Shown: piece by piece, positions 34,990-45,965 of the stretch
Layout of the letters: the number at the start of each line of letters is the position of its first letter
Numbering within the stretch: position 1 is the first letter of the stretch
NCBI GenBank assembly: GCA_029204225.1
Contig: CM055100.1
Location: 5,973,409 to 6,037,408, forward strand
Direction of reading: 5' to 3'
From: Diphasiastrum complanatum
Taxonomy: Eukaryota > Streptophyta > Lycopodiopsida > Lycopodiales > Lycopodiaceae
DNA length: 64,000 bases
Translations under genes and position numbers: made by a program
Notes under the pieces: model-generated
The model's input: the letters and a program-made list of their open reading frames with translations, nothing else
The model's database searches: none
What the model was told of the DNA's origin: nothing

Positions 34990-36192
34990 ACATTTTAAAC
35001 AAAAATAATAGAACTGAAATTTCAAATATCGCTCTCAAGCGCAAACCCCAGGTCAGACAAGCACGTCAAGGCAACGTGCGCTCGAGAGAGATATTGGAAG
35101 CTGGAGTATCGGATCCGAGCACAAGAACAACGAGCAGGAAAGAAAAGTTATACGAAACACGCTGGAATGCAATACCGGAGGATGCAGTATCAGATCCAAG
35201 CGCATAATAGTCAACGAGACCTAATGAGAGCAAGCAGCGCACTTGAAATTGATATCCGGCAAAGAAATCGTAAATTTGCGTGAAAATCCGAGTCGAGAAA
35301 GACCTATTTATATAAAAAAATTTGCACGTGTGGAGGAGTGGCGAAGGAACACGTGTCGACATGTGATTGGCCAAAATAAATGCGTCGTACCTTGAATGAT
35401 TGATCTGACATCTGTCATGTGCGAGAATGACACGTGTCAATAAGCTATTCCCACACGTGTCTCAACCCACGTGTCTTCATAATTGGGTCATCATTATCAG
35501 TACGGACATTCCACGTGGTCTAGTCATATGACGATACGTGTCTCGGCCATCGTGTCACGCGTGCAAAAATTTGCAAAATTCATTAAAAAAAGAAAGCAAA
35601 TTGGATTCAAAATTAGACATCTTAAACAAAAATAACATAACTGAAGTTCCAAATATCGCTCTCAGGCGCAAACCCCAGGTCCGACAAGCACATCAAATCA
35701 ACGTGCGCTCGAGAGAAATATTTGAAGTTGAAGTATCGGATCCGAGCGCAAGAACAACGAGCAGAAAAGAAAAGGGTTGCGAGACGTGCTCGAATGCGAT
35801 ACCGGACGATGCAGTATCGGATCCAGGCACATAATGGCCAACGAGATGTAATGAGAGCAAGCGGCGTGCCTGAAATCGATATCCGACAAAGCAATCATGA
35901 ATTTGCGTGAAAATCTAATCCCAAAAAGACATATTTATAAAAAAAAAAATTGCACGTGTGGAGGAGTGGCGAAGGAATACATGTCAACTTGTGGTTGGCC
36001 AAATTAAATACGTCGTACCTAGTATGATTGATCTGACATCTGTCACGTGCGAGAATGACATGCGTCGATTAGGGATTCGTGCACGTGTCTCAGTCCATGT
36101 GGCCTCATAATTGGGTCATCATTGTCGGTATGGACATTCCACGTGGTCTGACGACACGTGCCTCGGCCGTCTTTTCACACGTGCAAAAATTT
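34990..36192. repeat. Tandem duplication of a promoter-like segment, period about 628 bp
   Basis: Copy 1 is about 34990-35575 and copy 2 about 35613-36192; matching words are offset by 627-628 bp. Both contain AAATATCGCTCTCA.GCGCAAA, a CTATTTATA..AAAAA box and a run of CACGTG hexamers. Copies differ by roughly one base in seven by eye. The duplication separates the minus-strand relic on its left from the histone-like frame on its right. Confidence 0.9.
35325..36183. promoter_or_regulatory. Cluster of twelve CACGTG (G-box/ABRE-type) hexamers
   Basis: Copy 1 has CACGTG at 35325, 35350, 35431, 35454, 35468 and 35512. Copy 2 has it at 35953, 36044, 36082, 36140, 36155 and 36178. Several extend to ACGTGTC, the plant abscisic-acid-response core bound by bZIP factors. 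Whether they function is inference from motif knowledge. Confidence 0.7.
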
Positions 36193-36194
36193 CG

Positions 36195-36203
36195 TATATA
36201 TAA
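36195..36203 (+). promoter_or_regulatory. TATA box upstream of the histone H3-like frame
   Basis: TATATATAA lies about 300 bp before the ATG at 36504, just after the last CACGTG at 36178. The spacing suits a leader of roughly 270 bp. Confidence 0.5.
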
Positions 36204-36503
36204 GTCCTCGGAATTTTCATTTTTTTTCGCAAAATTTTCGCTTTTAGCTCCCGATATCACTCTCAAGCGCACTCTTTCAAGCTTCCGCCCTCTCACAGTG
36301 CGCTCGAGTCCAATACTGTCAACTATGCAATATCGCTTTCGAGCGTGCATCTCTTTTTTGCAAATCATCTCTATAGATCTTGCGCTCAAAACTGATATTC
36401 AGTGCTGGTATCGATCTCAAGCGCCCTTTCATCGCAAATTTTTTTGTTTTGATCCACTTTTATTTTGTTCAAACTTCTTTTTGTTAATTTTCTTCTTCCG
36501 AGA

Positions 36504-37033
36504 ATGATGGCTAAGACCAAATCCACCGCCCTGCCATCACCATTGTACAGCCATCCCATTTTCGTGTTCCCCCTGGTACTGGCCGTAAGCATGGCAGGAA
36601 GCAGGTCTGCCTGAGGGAGATCGAAAAGCTCCAAAGATCAACTGAATTGTTGATCCCTAGAGCTCCTTTCGACCGATCTGTACGGAATGTCACTCTGTCA
36701 CTTGGGTTGGATGTTGACAATACTTGTCTTTTGGCAGTGCATGGTAAGCGTGTCACCATCATGCCAAAGGACTTCATCATTCTCAAAAGGCTTCGGGACA
36801 GATATTTTGGTCTACATGTTGATAATGCCAGCACCTCCAGAGACCTGCCTCTGGATAGAACCAACTCGCCTACTACCTCTAGGAGGAAGAGAAAGCAGGT
36901 TGTCCCCAAGAAGGCTGGATCTCGAAGGCCAGCTGCTTCCCTTCCTCCTAGATGTATCCCGGCCAAGAGACCTCATGTCTTCTTGAGCTCTGAGTCAGAT
37001 GTTGGAGAATTTGACTCAGATCGAGAATCTTAA
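36504..37033 (+). pseudogene. Histone H3-like (possibly CENH3-like) gene relic with long C-terminal tail
   Basis: H3 proteins form the nucleosome core; CENH3 is the centromeric variant. The start reads MMAKTKSTA, close to the universal H3 start MARTKQTA. After a frame change within the next 20 codons, the frame ending at 37033 reads RVPPGTGRKHGRKQVCLREI, then EKLQRSTELLIPRAPFDRSV (the alpha-N and alpha-1 region; ELLIPRAPF recalls CENH3) and LAVHGKRVTIMPKDFIILKR (end of helix 2, loop 2 and helix 3). About 22 residues of the loop-1/helix-2 core between these blocks are missing, so a normal histone fold is unlikely. Beyond the usual C-terminus about 70 extra residues follow: Ser/Arg/Lys-rich (SRRKRKQVVPKKAGSRRP), then acidic (SSESDVGEFDSDRES). 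Identification is by motif; the frameshift and gap indicate a broken copy. Confidence 0.7.
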
Positions 37034-37535
37034 CCCAATCCTCCTCCTGTTATTCATCCAGCTCCTCAGTAGGTTTCATCACCAAAATTGTTGATTACCA
37101 AAGAGGAGCTAGATAGAATAACAGATAAATCTGTAAATATTATTTCCACTTCTGTTTCTGCTCCTGTACATACTCTTTTTGTGAGAATTCCATATGATCT
37201 AGCCCAGGTTTTTTTTTATTCTGACCAATATAATCAATACGAGGCCTACTTAGCTAACAAAATTGATCTTCTCGGCAACTTTTTTGATTTTTTTTCTTCC
37301 AGATACACGTAGAAGCTTTAGATTAGGTCCCAAATTTTGTGCCGAGCTAAAAGATAAGACCTCAGAAATTTCAGATGCAATAGTAGAGGCCGGAGTTTCT
37401 TTTTTGCAGAATAGTATTAGTTTCGATTCCCATGGTACAGTGTTTGTAGTTAGTCCATTTTTCAAGAATTTGATTTTCTACTTCATGATGTCGTTCGGGA
37501 AATACCGACAACAACAACTTCAATTGGAGATATAA
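37034..37535 (+). other. Possible continuation of the histone-like frame after two stops
   Basis: After TAA at 37031-37033 and TAG near 37070 the same frame stays open to 37312 (LLITKEELDRITDKSVNI, FVRIPYDLAQVFFYSDQYNQ). A pyrimidine tract ending TTCTTCCAG at 37302 looks like a splice acceptor. In the next frame RRSFRLGPKFCAELKDKTSE runs to 37535. These could be later exons of the same former gene or unrelated frames. Confidence 0.3.
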
Positions 37536-38121
37536 CCATTAAATCTCTCAAGGTATATTCAATTTATCTCTAATATATTTCTTTTTTATTCAAATGTATC
37601 GTCATAGCATAAATAAAATTTCTATCATAATATTACTAATTTTTGTTCTATATATGCAATGTGTAAAGCAAAATGACGCTTTTAGTTGTGCATGGTTCGT
37701 CCTGTATAATACGAAGCTATTTTTTGAATGGTCTAATTTACAAATGGATGTAGATATTGAAAAGGTATTATTCTATCCATTTGTAGTTCATTTCATTCTG
37801 ATTCATATTTTATTACTATCATTGTCTGTAATTTGCTGATTCTCGTGTTTTGTGATGACAATTCACTCTTGAGCCGTATATTCCTGATGATGTACATAGA
37901 TTTCGACAAGAGTTGATCAGAACCTTTGCCCACTGACGGTGTAAGCGTTGCACCTGCAATCGAGGGCCCTCAAAAAGAAGTTGCTCCTGCCTTAACAGCC
38001 TTTCAGGTTGTTCAGGATGCAGATCTTATTTTATATGATAAAAAAGAGTGTGTACATTGACACTTGAAAAGAAATCCACAAATATATTTAGAAAAATAAA
38101 CCAACTCAATCTGACTGTTTT
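37536..38121. other. A/T-rich, nothing recognised
   Basis: Short hydrophobic frames only (37594-37839), which look like chance ORFs in A/T-rich DNA. Confidence 0.4.
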
Positions 38122-38964
38122 TTATCCCGTGCTCATTTTTAATAAATTTTTTAAATCATTATATATCTTGCAATGAAATGATTCTGAAACTGTAGCATCT
38201 GGTGCGATCCATTCATCACTTTCAAAAGTAGGTAATGGAATTGGTACTATTTGTCCAAAATTTTCTTTTGTATCATGAATGTACATTGATTCATATAAAA
38301 AGATTCCACTATCAACTAGATTTTTTGCAGTTCTACCTCGATATTGCAGTTGTCCAATATCAGTGTGAATAACATCTAACACACCTTCTAAAGATCCACT
38401 CGGCTCTCATTCATTTATGTTGGATGGATATAATCCTGCAAGAGAAAAATGATCAGATTGTCAAGTTTACTACTAGATATTTATGAATGACAAAAATCAA
38501 AGTATCAAAAATATCAATACTCACAATTGTTTTTTTGTGATTCTAATGGTTGAATCCTTGCACATTTATCTCTGAATGCATATATACATGTTGCACTAGA
38601 ATTTTAGAAATAGATTTTTCTCCTAATGATGTTCTGAAATCCAAAATTTTGGCCTTCCAATAAGATCGAAATGATAGTTTTGACCTTTTCCTTTTTCGAA
38701 ATGCTCCTCTTGATGATGGATGCATCAAAACCCAAGAGTTTTTTTATTATTTTCTTGACACCCATAATCCATTATCATCTGTCTTGTTGAAGAGAAGCAC
38801 AAAGTCAATTGAGGATCACGACTTCCTTGATGGCACCATTCGTAATTTGCATGCAAAAATTTGAAACAATGAACTATGAATCTGAAAATTTGTGTAGACA
38901 AAAAGCCATGAATCTGAGAAAAAGTGTTGGCAAAAATTTGAAACACTGATCTATTTGGCGCCAC
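38122..38964 (-). pseudogene. Unrecognised minus-strand ORFs, perhaps one gene relic
   Basis: Three minus frames follow each other. The first is 38964-38725 (MAPNRSVFQIFANTFSQIHG). The second is 38728-38543, starting with a basic stretch (FRKRKRSKLSFRSYWKAK). The third is 38382-38122, with upstream in-frame codons (VLDVIHTDIGQLQYRGRTAK). No domain recognised. The basic stretch would suit a nuclear protein, but that is speculation. Confidence 0.25.
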
Positions 38965-39340
38965 AAATTAACTCTGGTTATCCCTATTAACCATGGTTTG
39001 ACAATGCATATACAATAATGGTACATCGATTTTCTCATCTCAACCATCTGTCATATTCATTTTCAATATTTTTGGGTCTCTTCGGGCGGTGATGAGCTGG
39101 AAGGGCAGGCCTCATCAACCAATAGCATTTCCACATGCTGCCCGACAAAACAACAATATATTTAAAAAGTTTTTATTTTATTTATATTTGGAAAATTCTT
39201 TATTACGTAGAACCTCGAAGCTAAGGTTTCAATTGGTCCACATGGCAACGAAAATAAAATAAAAAATAAAAAAGCATCATTTTCAAAGGCCCTCGTTGGG
39301 CTCTAAGTTTCTCTAATGATTTCCTGAGTCATTGTCGTTA
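38965..39340. other. Non-coding stretch, nothing recognised
   Basis: A/T-rich with no ORF of note; it lies left of copia-F. Confidence 0.4.
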
Positions 39341-39356
39341 CTTAGCAGTTGAATCC

Positions 39357-41282
39357 CTAAATTAGAATTGTCTGGTTGCTTGATCCTTGGGGCAAAATTA
39401 TCCTTGGGTTGAAATTATTGTCTTTTCCCTTGTGGTCGATGAACTGGTCTTCCACAAAAATTACATCTCTACTGGTGAATGCCTTCTCGGTATCCAAATT
39501 GTAGAGCTTGTATTCCTCGTGATTTGGGGAATAGCCGATGAAGATCGTCTTCTTGCTCATATCATCCAACCACTCGAATATGTTTGAGTGATGGTTTTGA
39601 TCCAGTCCACACCTCATAAGGTGTCTTGTCATTCACGGCTTTGGTGATGGATCGATTTTGCAAATAGGTAGTTGTAGTAACAGCTTCTGTCCAAAATTTC
39701 TTTGGAAGAGAGGCATGGGCCATCATGCTCTTGGAACTCTCGATGAGTGTCCGATTCTTCCATTCAGCTACACCATTGGACTGAGGTCAGTAGCTGGTTG
39801 TATATTGTTGATGTACCTCATTGGCCTTGCAGAACTCCTTGAATTTTATGGAGATGTACTCTCACCCTCTATCTTTGTGTAGAGCCTTGATCTTCCTTTG
39901 GGTCTGGTTCTCTGCAGATGCCTTGAATCGCATGAAGAACTTGAATGCTTCGGATTTGTTCTTCAGATAGTAGGTTGCAGCCCTTCGAGAGAAGTCATCG
40001 ATGAAGGTTTGAAAATAGAGAGCTCTCCCTGTGGTAGCAGTCTACATCGGGCCACAGATGTTGCTATGTACAAGGTCAAGCAAGCCCTTGGATGTATGAA
40101 CTGAGTATGAACTAAAGGGACTCCTAGCATGCTTGATGATAATACAATTTTTGCATGGAGAAGTTGGCTTGCTGACTGAAGGCAGATCTTGTACTAGACT
40201 CTGAGCTGACATTTGCTAAGTATTGTTGAAGTTAAGATGGCCAAGTCTGAAATGCCACAACATATCAGTTGATTCAGAAGTGACAGTGTGAAGAGCTTGA
40301 CTGTTAGAAGAATAGCAATGGCTGAGCTTGTAAAGATAGCCGCTTCTTCTTCCGTAGGCTAGTACCTTCCGAGATTTGTCAAGAATTGTGCAACCTTCTG
40401 TATCAAATGTGACCCTCTGACCTGAATCGGTGATTCAGCTAACTGAGAGCGAATTCTTGGTTAGATTTGAAATGTGGAGAACATTGGATAGCAACTTGAC
40501 ATCACCTCTTTTGAATTCACCTCTGACTGTTCCTTCACCTTCGATTGAATGTGATGAGTTGTCTCCAAGTTGCACACTCGAGAGTGGGTGAATGACTTAT
40601 AGTCTTTGAACCAGTCATGATGGTGAGTCATGTATAGAGTTGCTTCGAAATCTAGATACTAGGAATCAATATCCTGTTGTTCTCTGACTTTGGTGATGAA
40701 AGTTGCATCATCTTCTTCTTCTTGTTGCTGATTTGAGTGACTGGCTATAGCACTACATGCTTGTTGTTGAAACTACTTCTTCTTTTTGTTCTTGTACTTC
40801 AAAGTTCAACAGTCCTTGATTTCGTGGCCAGTCCTCTTACAGTATCTATAGAAAAGTTTCTGCACTGGTTGGAATGATGAAGAGATTAAATTTGATCCTG
40901 AACCAAAATTTGATCCAGACTGCATGTTGCTCTTCTTGTCAATAGAGCCTGCCTTTGTAGATCTCTTGGATCTAAACTTCTGATTTTTTTAATACAGAGC
41001 TTGAAGATCCAATCCTGAGCCTGAGGAGGATGCTCTTATAGGAGCAGCGAGATTACTCTTGATAGAGTGAGGTGCTCCTGGGTAGAAATTGTCATTATCC
41101 AATTCGTAGGCTTCAAGTAGACTCAATAATAGAGTCATGAGTACATCGGAATCTTTTATGACTAAGCCAGTTGCAGTCATCTGCTCCATATGATTTTTTA
41201 AGGTGTTGAGGTGGCTCGAAACACTATCTGCATCAGACATTCTGAGGGTGAAGAATTTCTTCCTCAGATGAAGCTTGGATGT
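39357..41282 (-). pseudogene. gag-pol: Ty1/copia gag-protease-integrase relic (copia-F)
   Basis: Minus strand, from the right: gag (LHLRKKFFTLRM..HLNTLKNHMEQMTATG, about 41280-41000), a zinc knuckle reading YRYCKRTGHEIKDC with Tyr for its first Cys (about 40840), and a decayed protease. Next come the integrase N-terminal and core blocks (LLDLVHSNICGPM near 40080; YISIKFKEF; PQSNGVAEWKNRT near 39780), the integrase tail (FWTEAVTTTTYLQNR) and KTIFIGYSPNHEEYKLYN to 39357. Reverse transcriptase is absent. Many stops occur, and an in-frame TGA or TAG interrupts the core. The gag start is joined directly to LTR-like sequence at 41283, with no primer-binding site between. Confidence 0.85.
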
Positions 41283-42241
41283 AACGTCAATGGGCGTGAG
41301 CGGCAGCGAAAGCTCGAGGATTTGAGCGCAGCATGTAGGAACGGAAACGCAACAATTAGCAACAGAAATATTCACGTAGAATGATTCATACAGATTGTGC
41401 AAATGAACAACGTAGTCGTGAGACAAAAACTGCACTCTGATTAATATCAACAGTGAGTACAATAGCTTGAAGTAATAACTTCAGCTTGTTGAGCGTTATA
41501 ACGATGGCTACAGATAACTCTGATTGAAAGAGAAATTCAATTAACACTTACATAGCTTGATTCAGCTAATATATAAATTTACATATATTGAGAGGATAAA
41601 ATTTCTTATGCCTTAACTACCATTTACTCCAGTTTTGCATATGTACAAAGTTGGTAACCGCCCTTAGAATATTTGTTTCTCCAACTATTTTAGAGTTGAT
41701 GATAAGTTGGCAACGTCTGTCTGCCAATGCAGCAAAAATGCAAAAACCCGAAAAACCCGAAGGTGCCCTTTAGACTGAAGGTATGCAACTCCTGAAGGTG
41801 CCCTTAGACTTAAGGTGTGTAAATTCCTAAGGCGCCCTTAGACTGGAGACAGTGAAGAAGGTGAAAAAGTGCCTTGGACTAAAGGAAGCGAAGAAGGCGA
41901 AGGTGCCTTAGACTAAAGGCAGCGAAAAAATCGAAAAAGCCGAAGGTGTCTTTAAAATGGTTTCTAATACATTTTGGCCACTTTGTCACATTTTTCGCGA
42001 AGGGGCAAAAAAGGCGAAGGTGTCTTAAGAATGGTTTCTATGGCATTCTGGCAACTTGGCCACTATGTCGCTTTTCTCACTAAGGTGCAAAACAGGCTAA
42101 GGTGCTAAAAAATGGTTAAGGCAAAAACATCTTAAAACGGGAAAAATGTGAAGGTCCAAAAACATGTAGTCGGCCTTCGGTTTTCAGGATGCTCATTACT
42201 TGAACGATTTGTTTAAGGCTGAGCATAAGAAATCTAACACA
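41283..42241 (-). repeat. Copia-F 5' LTR with AAGGTGCCTTAGACT tandem repeats
   Basis: On the minus strand it begins TGTTAGATTTCTTATGC (plus 42241 leftward) and runs into gag at about 41283. 41740-41960 holds at least five degenerate copies of GAAGGTGCC(CTT)AGACT, likely a repeated U3 control region. 41636-41845 recurs inverted at 27487-27690. Confidence 0.65.
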
Positions 42242-42654
42242 ATGTAGAAAACTAGAATCTAACATGCATCTCCATGAAAAATATTGCATAAATCACTATG
42301 AAAGCTGAGATCCAACATATAAGTATTACATCAGTCTGTACACTGTACTTCACACATTTGGAATCAAGTACAACAAGAAACTATGCATTCTACACATAGA
42401 AATAGCCAATATTTAGCGAGACTTGCTAATAATAATAAGTACACTAATTTTAGACCTTATTGACATAAAAAAATAAGTCTTTAAATTGAAATTTTACTTT
42501 GGCCTCCAAATTGCCAAATTAGACCAACTTAACTAGCTGACAATTTTACACTCCCTCTTCACACTACTTTGATCCATCTTAAGAATGATCTCCCTCCTAA
42601 AAACTAGACCTCCTCTCTATGGTATTGTAGTGCTAAAAGCTCAAAATTGTCATC
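42242..42654. other. Intergenic between copia-F and copia-C
   Basis: A/T-rich; no gene, LTR end or repeat identified. Confidence 0.4.
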
Positions 42655-43254
42655 TGTCGTGAACAATTCGTGAAACACGAAGATATCGCGAAGAGACAAG
42701 TATCGAGAATAATTCTCAAAACACGAAGTTGTGAAGAAGAGATAGACTGTCGCGAAATATTCGCAAACAGAATTTATTTGACCCTAGAAACAGAGCATCT
42801 ATTTGAATATCAACCATCGTAAATTGTTAGATCTAATATTACAGAATTAAACGGCCAAAAGATCTGTAATTAAAAGGCCAAAAGACCTATCTTGTAGCAA
42901 TATAAATACATGTGCACTACTCGTTGTAAAACACTCACACACTTAAATTGAAGAGAATATCAGACTCATTCAATCAGAGACACAACAACGAGATAAGACA
43001 ACAAGAGATGTATACTGATCCTGATTCAAAATTATAAATTCGTTTTTGATCAATAGTTTTTGTTTGTCTAAAATTGTCTTAAATTGTCTCTTAATTCCGC
43101 ATATTATTTTCGCACGCAAATTCAATCAAGGTAAATATTGATCTATTAGTACAAAGATCATAAACAAACCCGATTGAAGACAGTAATATTAGTTTAATTT
43201 ATTCAAACTTTCATTCTATTCTCTATGGAAGGATAATTACTATTTTTCCTATAG
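42655..43254 (+). repeat. Copia-C 5' LTR (boundaries approximate)
   Basis: It starts TGTCGTGAACAATTCGTG and stops immediately before the first TGGTATCAGAGC at 43255. It contains several TTCGCGA/TCGCGAA words and a TATAAATAC box near 42900. The end lacks the usual CA, so boundaries are tentative. Confidence 0.45.
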
Positions 43255-43371
43255 TGGTATCAGAGCATATAGGATCAGAAGTGATACAGTGGTATCAGAG
43301 CATACAAGATCAGAGCTGATACAGTGGTACCAGAACAGACGAGTCAGAGCCAATACAGTGATATCATCGCA
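43255..43371 (+). promoter_or_regulatory. Primer-binding site repeated in tandem (35-bp period)
   Basis: TGGTATCAGAGC, complementary to the 3' end of plant initiator tRNA-Met, occurs exactly at 43255 and 43290. Decayed copies lie at 43325 (TGGTACCAGAAC) and about 43360 (TGATATCATCGC). The words between, such as GATCAGA.(C/G)TGATACAG, repeat too. Confidence 0.9.
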
Positions 43372-43429
43372 CCTCTCTCAGCATTCTTCATACATCCATC
43401 AGCAAGCCGCATCTGGAGTTATTCAGGAA

Positions 43430-44799
43430 ATAGAAGATGTCGTCAATCAGCAATATTCAGGCTAAGATCACTACAATTTGGATCCAGAAGATTCAAACTA
43501 TTTGATTTGAAAATTAAAGACTTCAATCATATTGAAAGGCGAAGGTCTATGACAATAGGTAGAACCAATAGAGGAGAAGCCAACAGCTATTCCTAGCAAA
43601 GAACTTCGAGAATGGAGTTTGAGAAATGACAAAGCTATAGCAATTATTGCGTCTTCAGTGCATGACAATATAATGCTAGATCTTACATCAATTTCGAACG
43701 CAAAAGATTTATGAGAAGAATTGCAAACCAAGAATGAGACTCAATCTCATAATCAAATCATGCTCTTGGAGGACCAGTTAACTTACCTACAGTGGGACAA
43801 CAAAAACCTGAACACATTCGTACGAAAGATTAAAAAAAAAATTCTTTCTTTGCAGAATTTTGACGCAAAAAATGCAATTTCAAAGGAAAAACAGCTTAGT
43901 TATTTTCTTCGAGCCCTTTCCAGGTCATTCCAGATAACTCGAACCTTATTGGCAAAAGATGCGACAATGACACTTCAAAAGGCAATAGACGGAGTTAAAG
44001 AGGAAGTAGAAGCTAGTGAACGCTATGACGACAATGGTGATTCCAAAAATGCTCTATTTACTCAGAAGAATAAATCCTCTAAGAAGTCTAAGTTTAAGAG
44101 AAAGTCATCTAAAAAGAATCAGTCTAAGACAAATGATCAACAATCAAGAAAACAACAACAAAATTCTGGTGATAAGAAGATCTGCAATAGATGCAAAACA
44201 TCAGGTCACACAGAAGATAAGTGTTGGTTAAATACAAAGATTGAATGCATTCATTGTCATAAACGGGGTCATGCAACAGTAGACTGTTATCAGAATCCTA
44301 GAAACAAAAAGGAACAAAATCGAAGCGAACCTTCAAATTCAAACTATGTCAAAGACAAGCAGAATTCTCCAGAGTAGCAGAAGACAAGACAACAAGGAAC
44401 TCAACAACTTATGTTAGTGCTGATCAACAGATTCTAAAATTCGAGGAGTAGTACTTGATTTGGGAGCCACTTCACATTTTGTTTCCTCGAAACAAATATT
44501 GTCCGAGTACAAGAAGATGAACTATTCGAGATTCATTATACTTGGAGATGGTTCTAAACACGTGGTTGATGGAACTGGTGTACTATGGCTGGACACAAAT
44601 CAGGGACAAGAAACTGGAGGAAGTTCTCTATGTTCCTACTCTTGACAAAGATCTTCTATCCGTAGCAAAGATAGTCGATACATGCATGTCAGTAACCTTC
44701 ACAAAGAATTCTTGTATATTGTTCGAGGAAGATTATGATAACCTAGTTGTTAAAGGCAACAGAGAAGGAAATTTGTATCACTTGAACATTCGAACTTGA
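43430..44799 (+). pseudogene. gag: Ty1/copia gag-protease relic (copia-C), two zinc knuckles
   Basis: The gag frame (43721-44377, with earlier codons from about 43430 behind a TGA) has LEDQLTYLQWDNKNLNTFVR, a Lys/Ser-rich stretch and two CX2CX4HX4C knuckles: CNRCKTSGHTEDKC and CIHCHKRGHATVDC. The protease follows after a frame break. Its active site reads LDLGATSHF, with Leu for Ser/Thr after the catalytic Asp. A further frame change leads to VLYVPTLDKDLLSVAKIVD and GNLYHLNIRT (to 44799). Integrase and RT are missing; the element is cut near 45092. Confidence 0.85.
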
Positions 44800-45134
44800 A
44801 TCGAACTAGCCAATCAAACCAAAGAATTGACAAATATACCGTCACAAGAGGCTATGGAACATGAACATTGAAGCCTTGTACCAAGCCAACAAGAGTCAGA
44901 GAATCAAAGGAATCGAAATCAAAAGTAGAGATATTCGAACTACCAAATCCAGTTCATTGGAATCATCTAATATGTCGGGGGGTTGTTCGATATGTCGGAG
45001 CCACTATTAAGCGAAAACTGAGTATTTCTGTAAACTATGTAGAAACACAAATAAAACTACAAAATTTGGATAATGAAATGGATGTAGAGTAGAGATCAAT
45101 GTTGGGAAAAGAGGGTGTGTGAGAGAGAGAAAAA
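44800..45134. other. Junction, with LTR-end-like text before copia-B
   Basis: TGTTGGGAAAAGAGGGTGTG and GAGAGAGAG at 45100-45130 resemble the inner end of the copia-E LTR at 62321 (TGCTGGAAAAAGAGGGTGTG). The host sequence resumes at 49754 after copia-B. It may be a decayed solo LTR in minus orientation. Confidence 0.45.
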
Positions 45135-45953
45135 TGTGAAAAATGCAATAATAAGCTTGGTAGAGGCCAAAATTCTTGTATTTAGATAAACACACATGTG
45201 TGGAGCCTGTTCCCACATGTGAAAATAGTGTACTTGTCATGTACCATAATCATATAGGTTGTACATATGATTTAATTCAAGTTCTAGTGGCTAAAAAGGC
45301 CAAAAACTAGTTTTCTAGATATATGACACATGGCATCAATCTATTGATTGCATGAGCCAAATATTTTGGTTAGGTGTCATATCCCATGTGTAGAGGACAG
45401 ATCACACGTGTGGAATAAGCTGAATTAGGCAAATTTTGAATTCTAGAACATTTCCAAGTAGATCTCCATATAGAAGGAAAATGGACCAAAAGTGCTCAAA
45501 ATAGAAGGTTTTGTCCAAGTGTCCGTTTTGCATGATGAATCATCATATGACAGAGCACCTTCACACATGTGGAATCAGAGGGATGATCAGTACCACGAGC
45601 TCCCACTTATTGTATATATAGAGCCACATTTGGCCATAATCATTGTGAGACACCAATCTTGGTTTTGGAAGCAATTTTGAGTGATTCTCTCCATTTGTCT
45701 ACATTTGTTTTGATTGTTTTGAGGTTCTATCAATGTGTACTTGATTTTCAGGTTGGAGTCCGTACTCAGACAGTGTTTCACACGTGTGAAACCAGAAAGT
45801 ACACCTACCTTTTTTTGTTAGGAGTTTGTGTCTAGAATTGATCTAGATTGATCTTAATCTGAAGTAGATTGATAGATCAAGTAATCTGACAACCAATCCC
45901 TCTTGAGGATCAGATTAGGATCCACTCTTGGTCCTTTTTGTGCTTTTTCCACA
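45135..45953 (+). repeat. Copia-B 5' LTR
   Basis: 819 bp. TATATATAGAG box near 45614. Several CAC(A/G)TGTG words occur and a perfect 18-bp palindrome, GTTTCACACGTGTGAAAC, lies at 45775-45792. Relative to the 3' LTR it has about 20 extra bp near 45165 and about 100 bp of different sequence before ATCCACTCTTGGTCC. Confidence 0.9.
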
Positions 45954-45965
45954 TGGTATTAGAGC
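45954..45965 (+). promoter_or_regulatory. Copia-B primer-binding site
   Basis: TGGTATTAGAGC lies directly after the LTR's CA, one base different from the initiator tRNA-Met complement TGGTATCAGAGC. Confidence 0.9.

Noticed and set aside
36511-36966. 151-codon minus-strand ORF across the histone-like region
   Set aside because: The plus strand has specific H3 motifs; the minus frame shows no domain and is probably a shadow.
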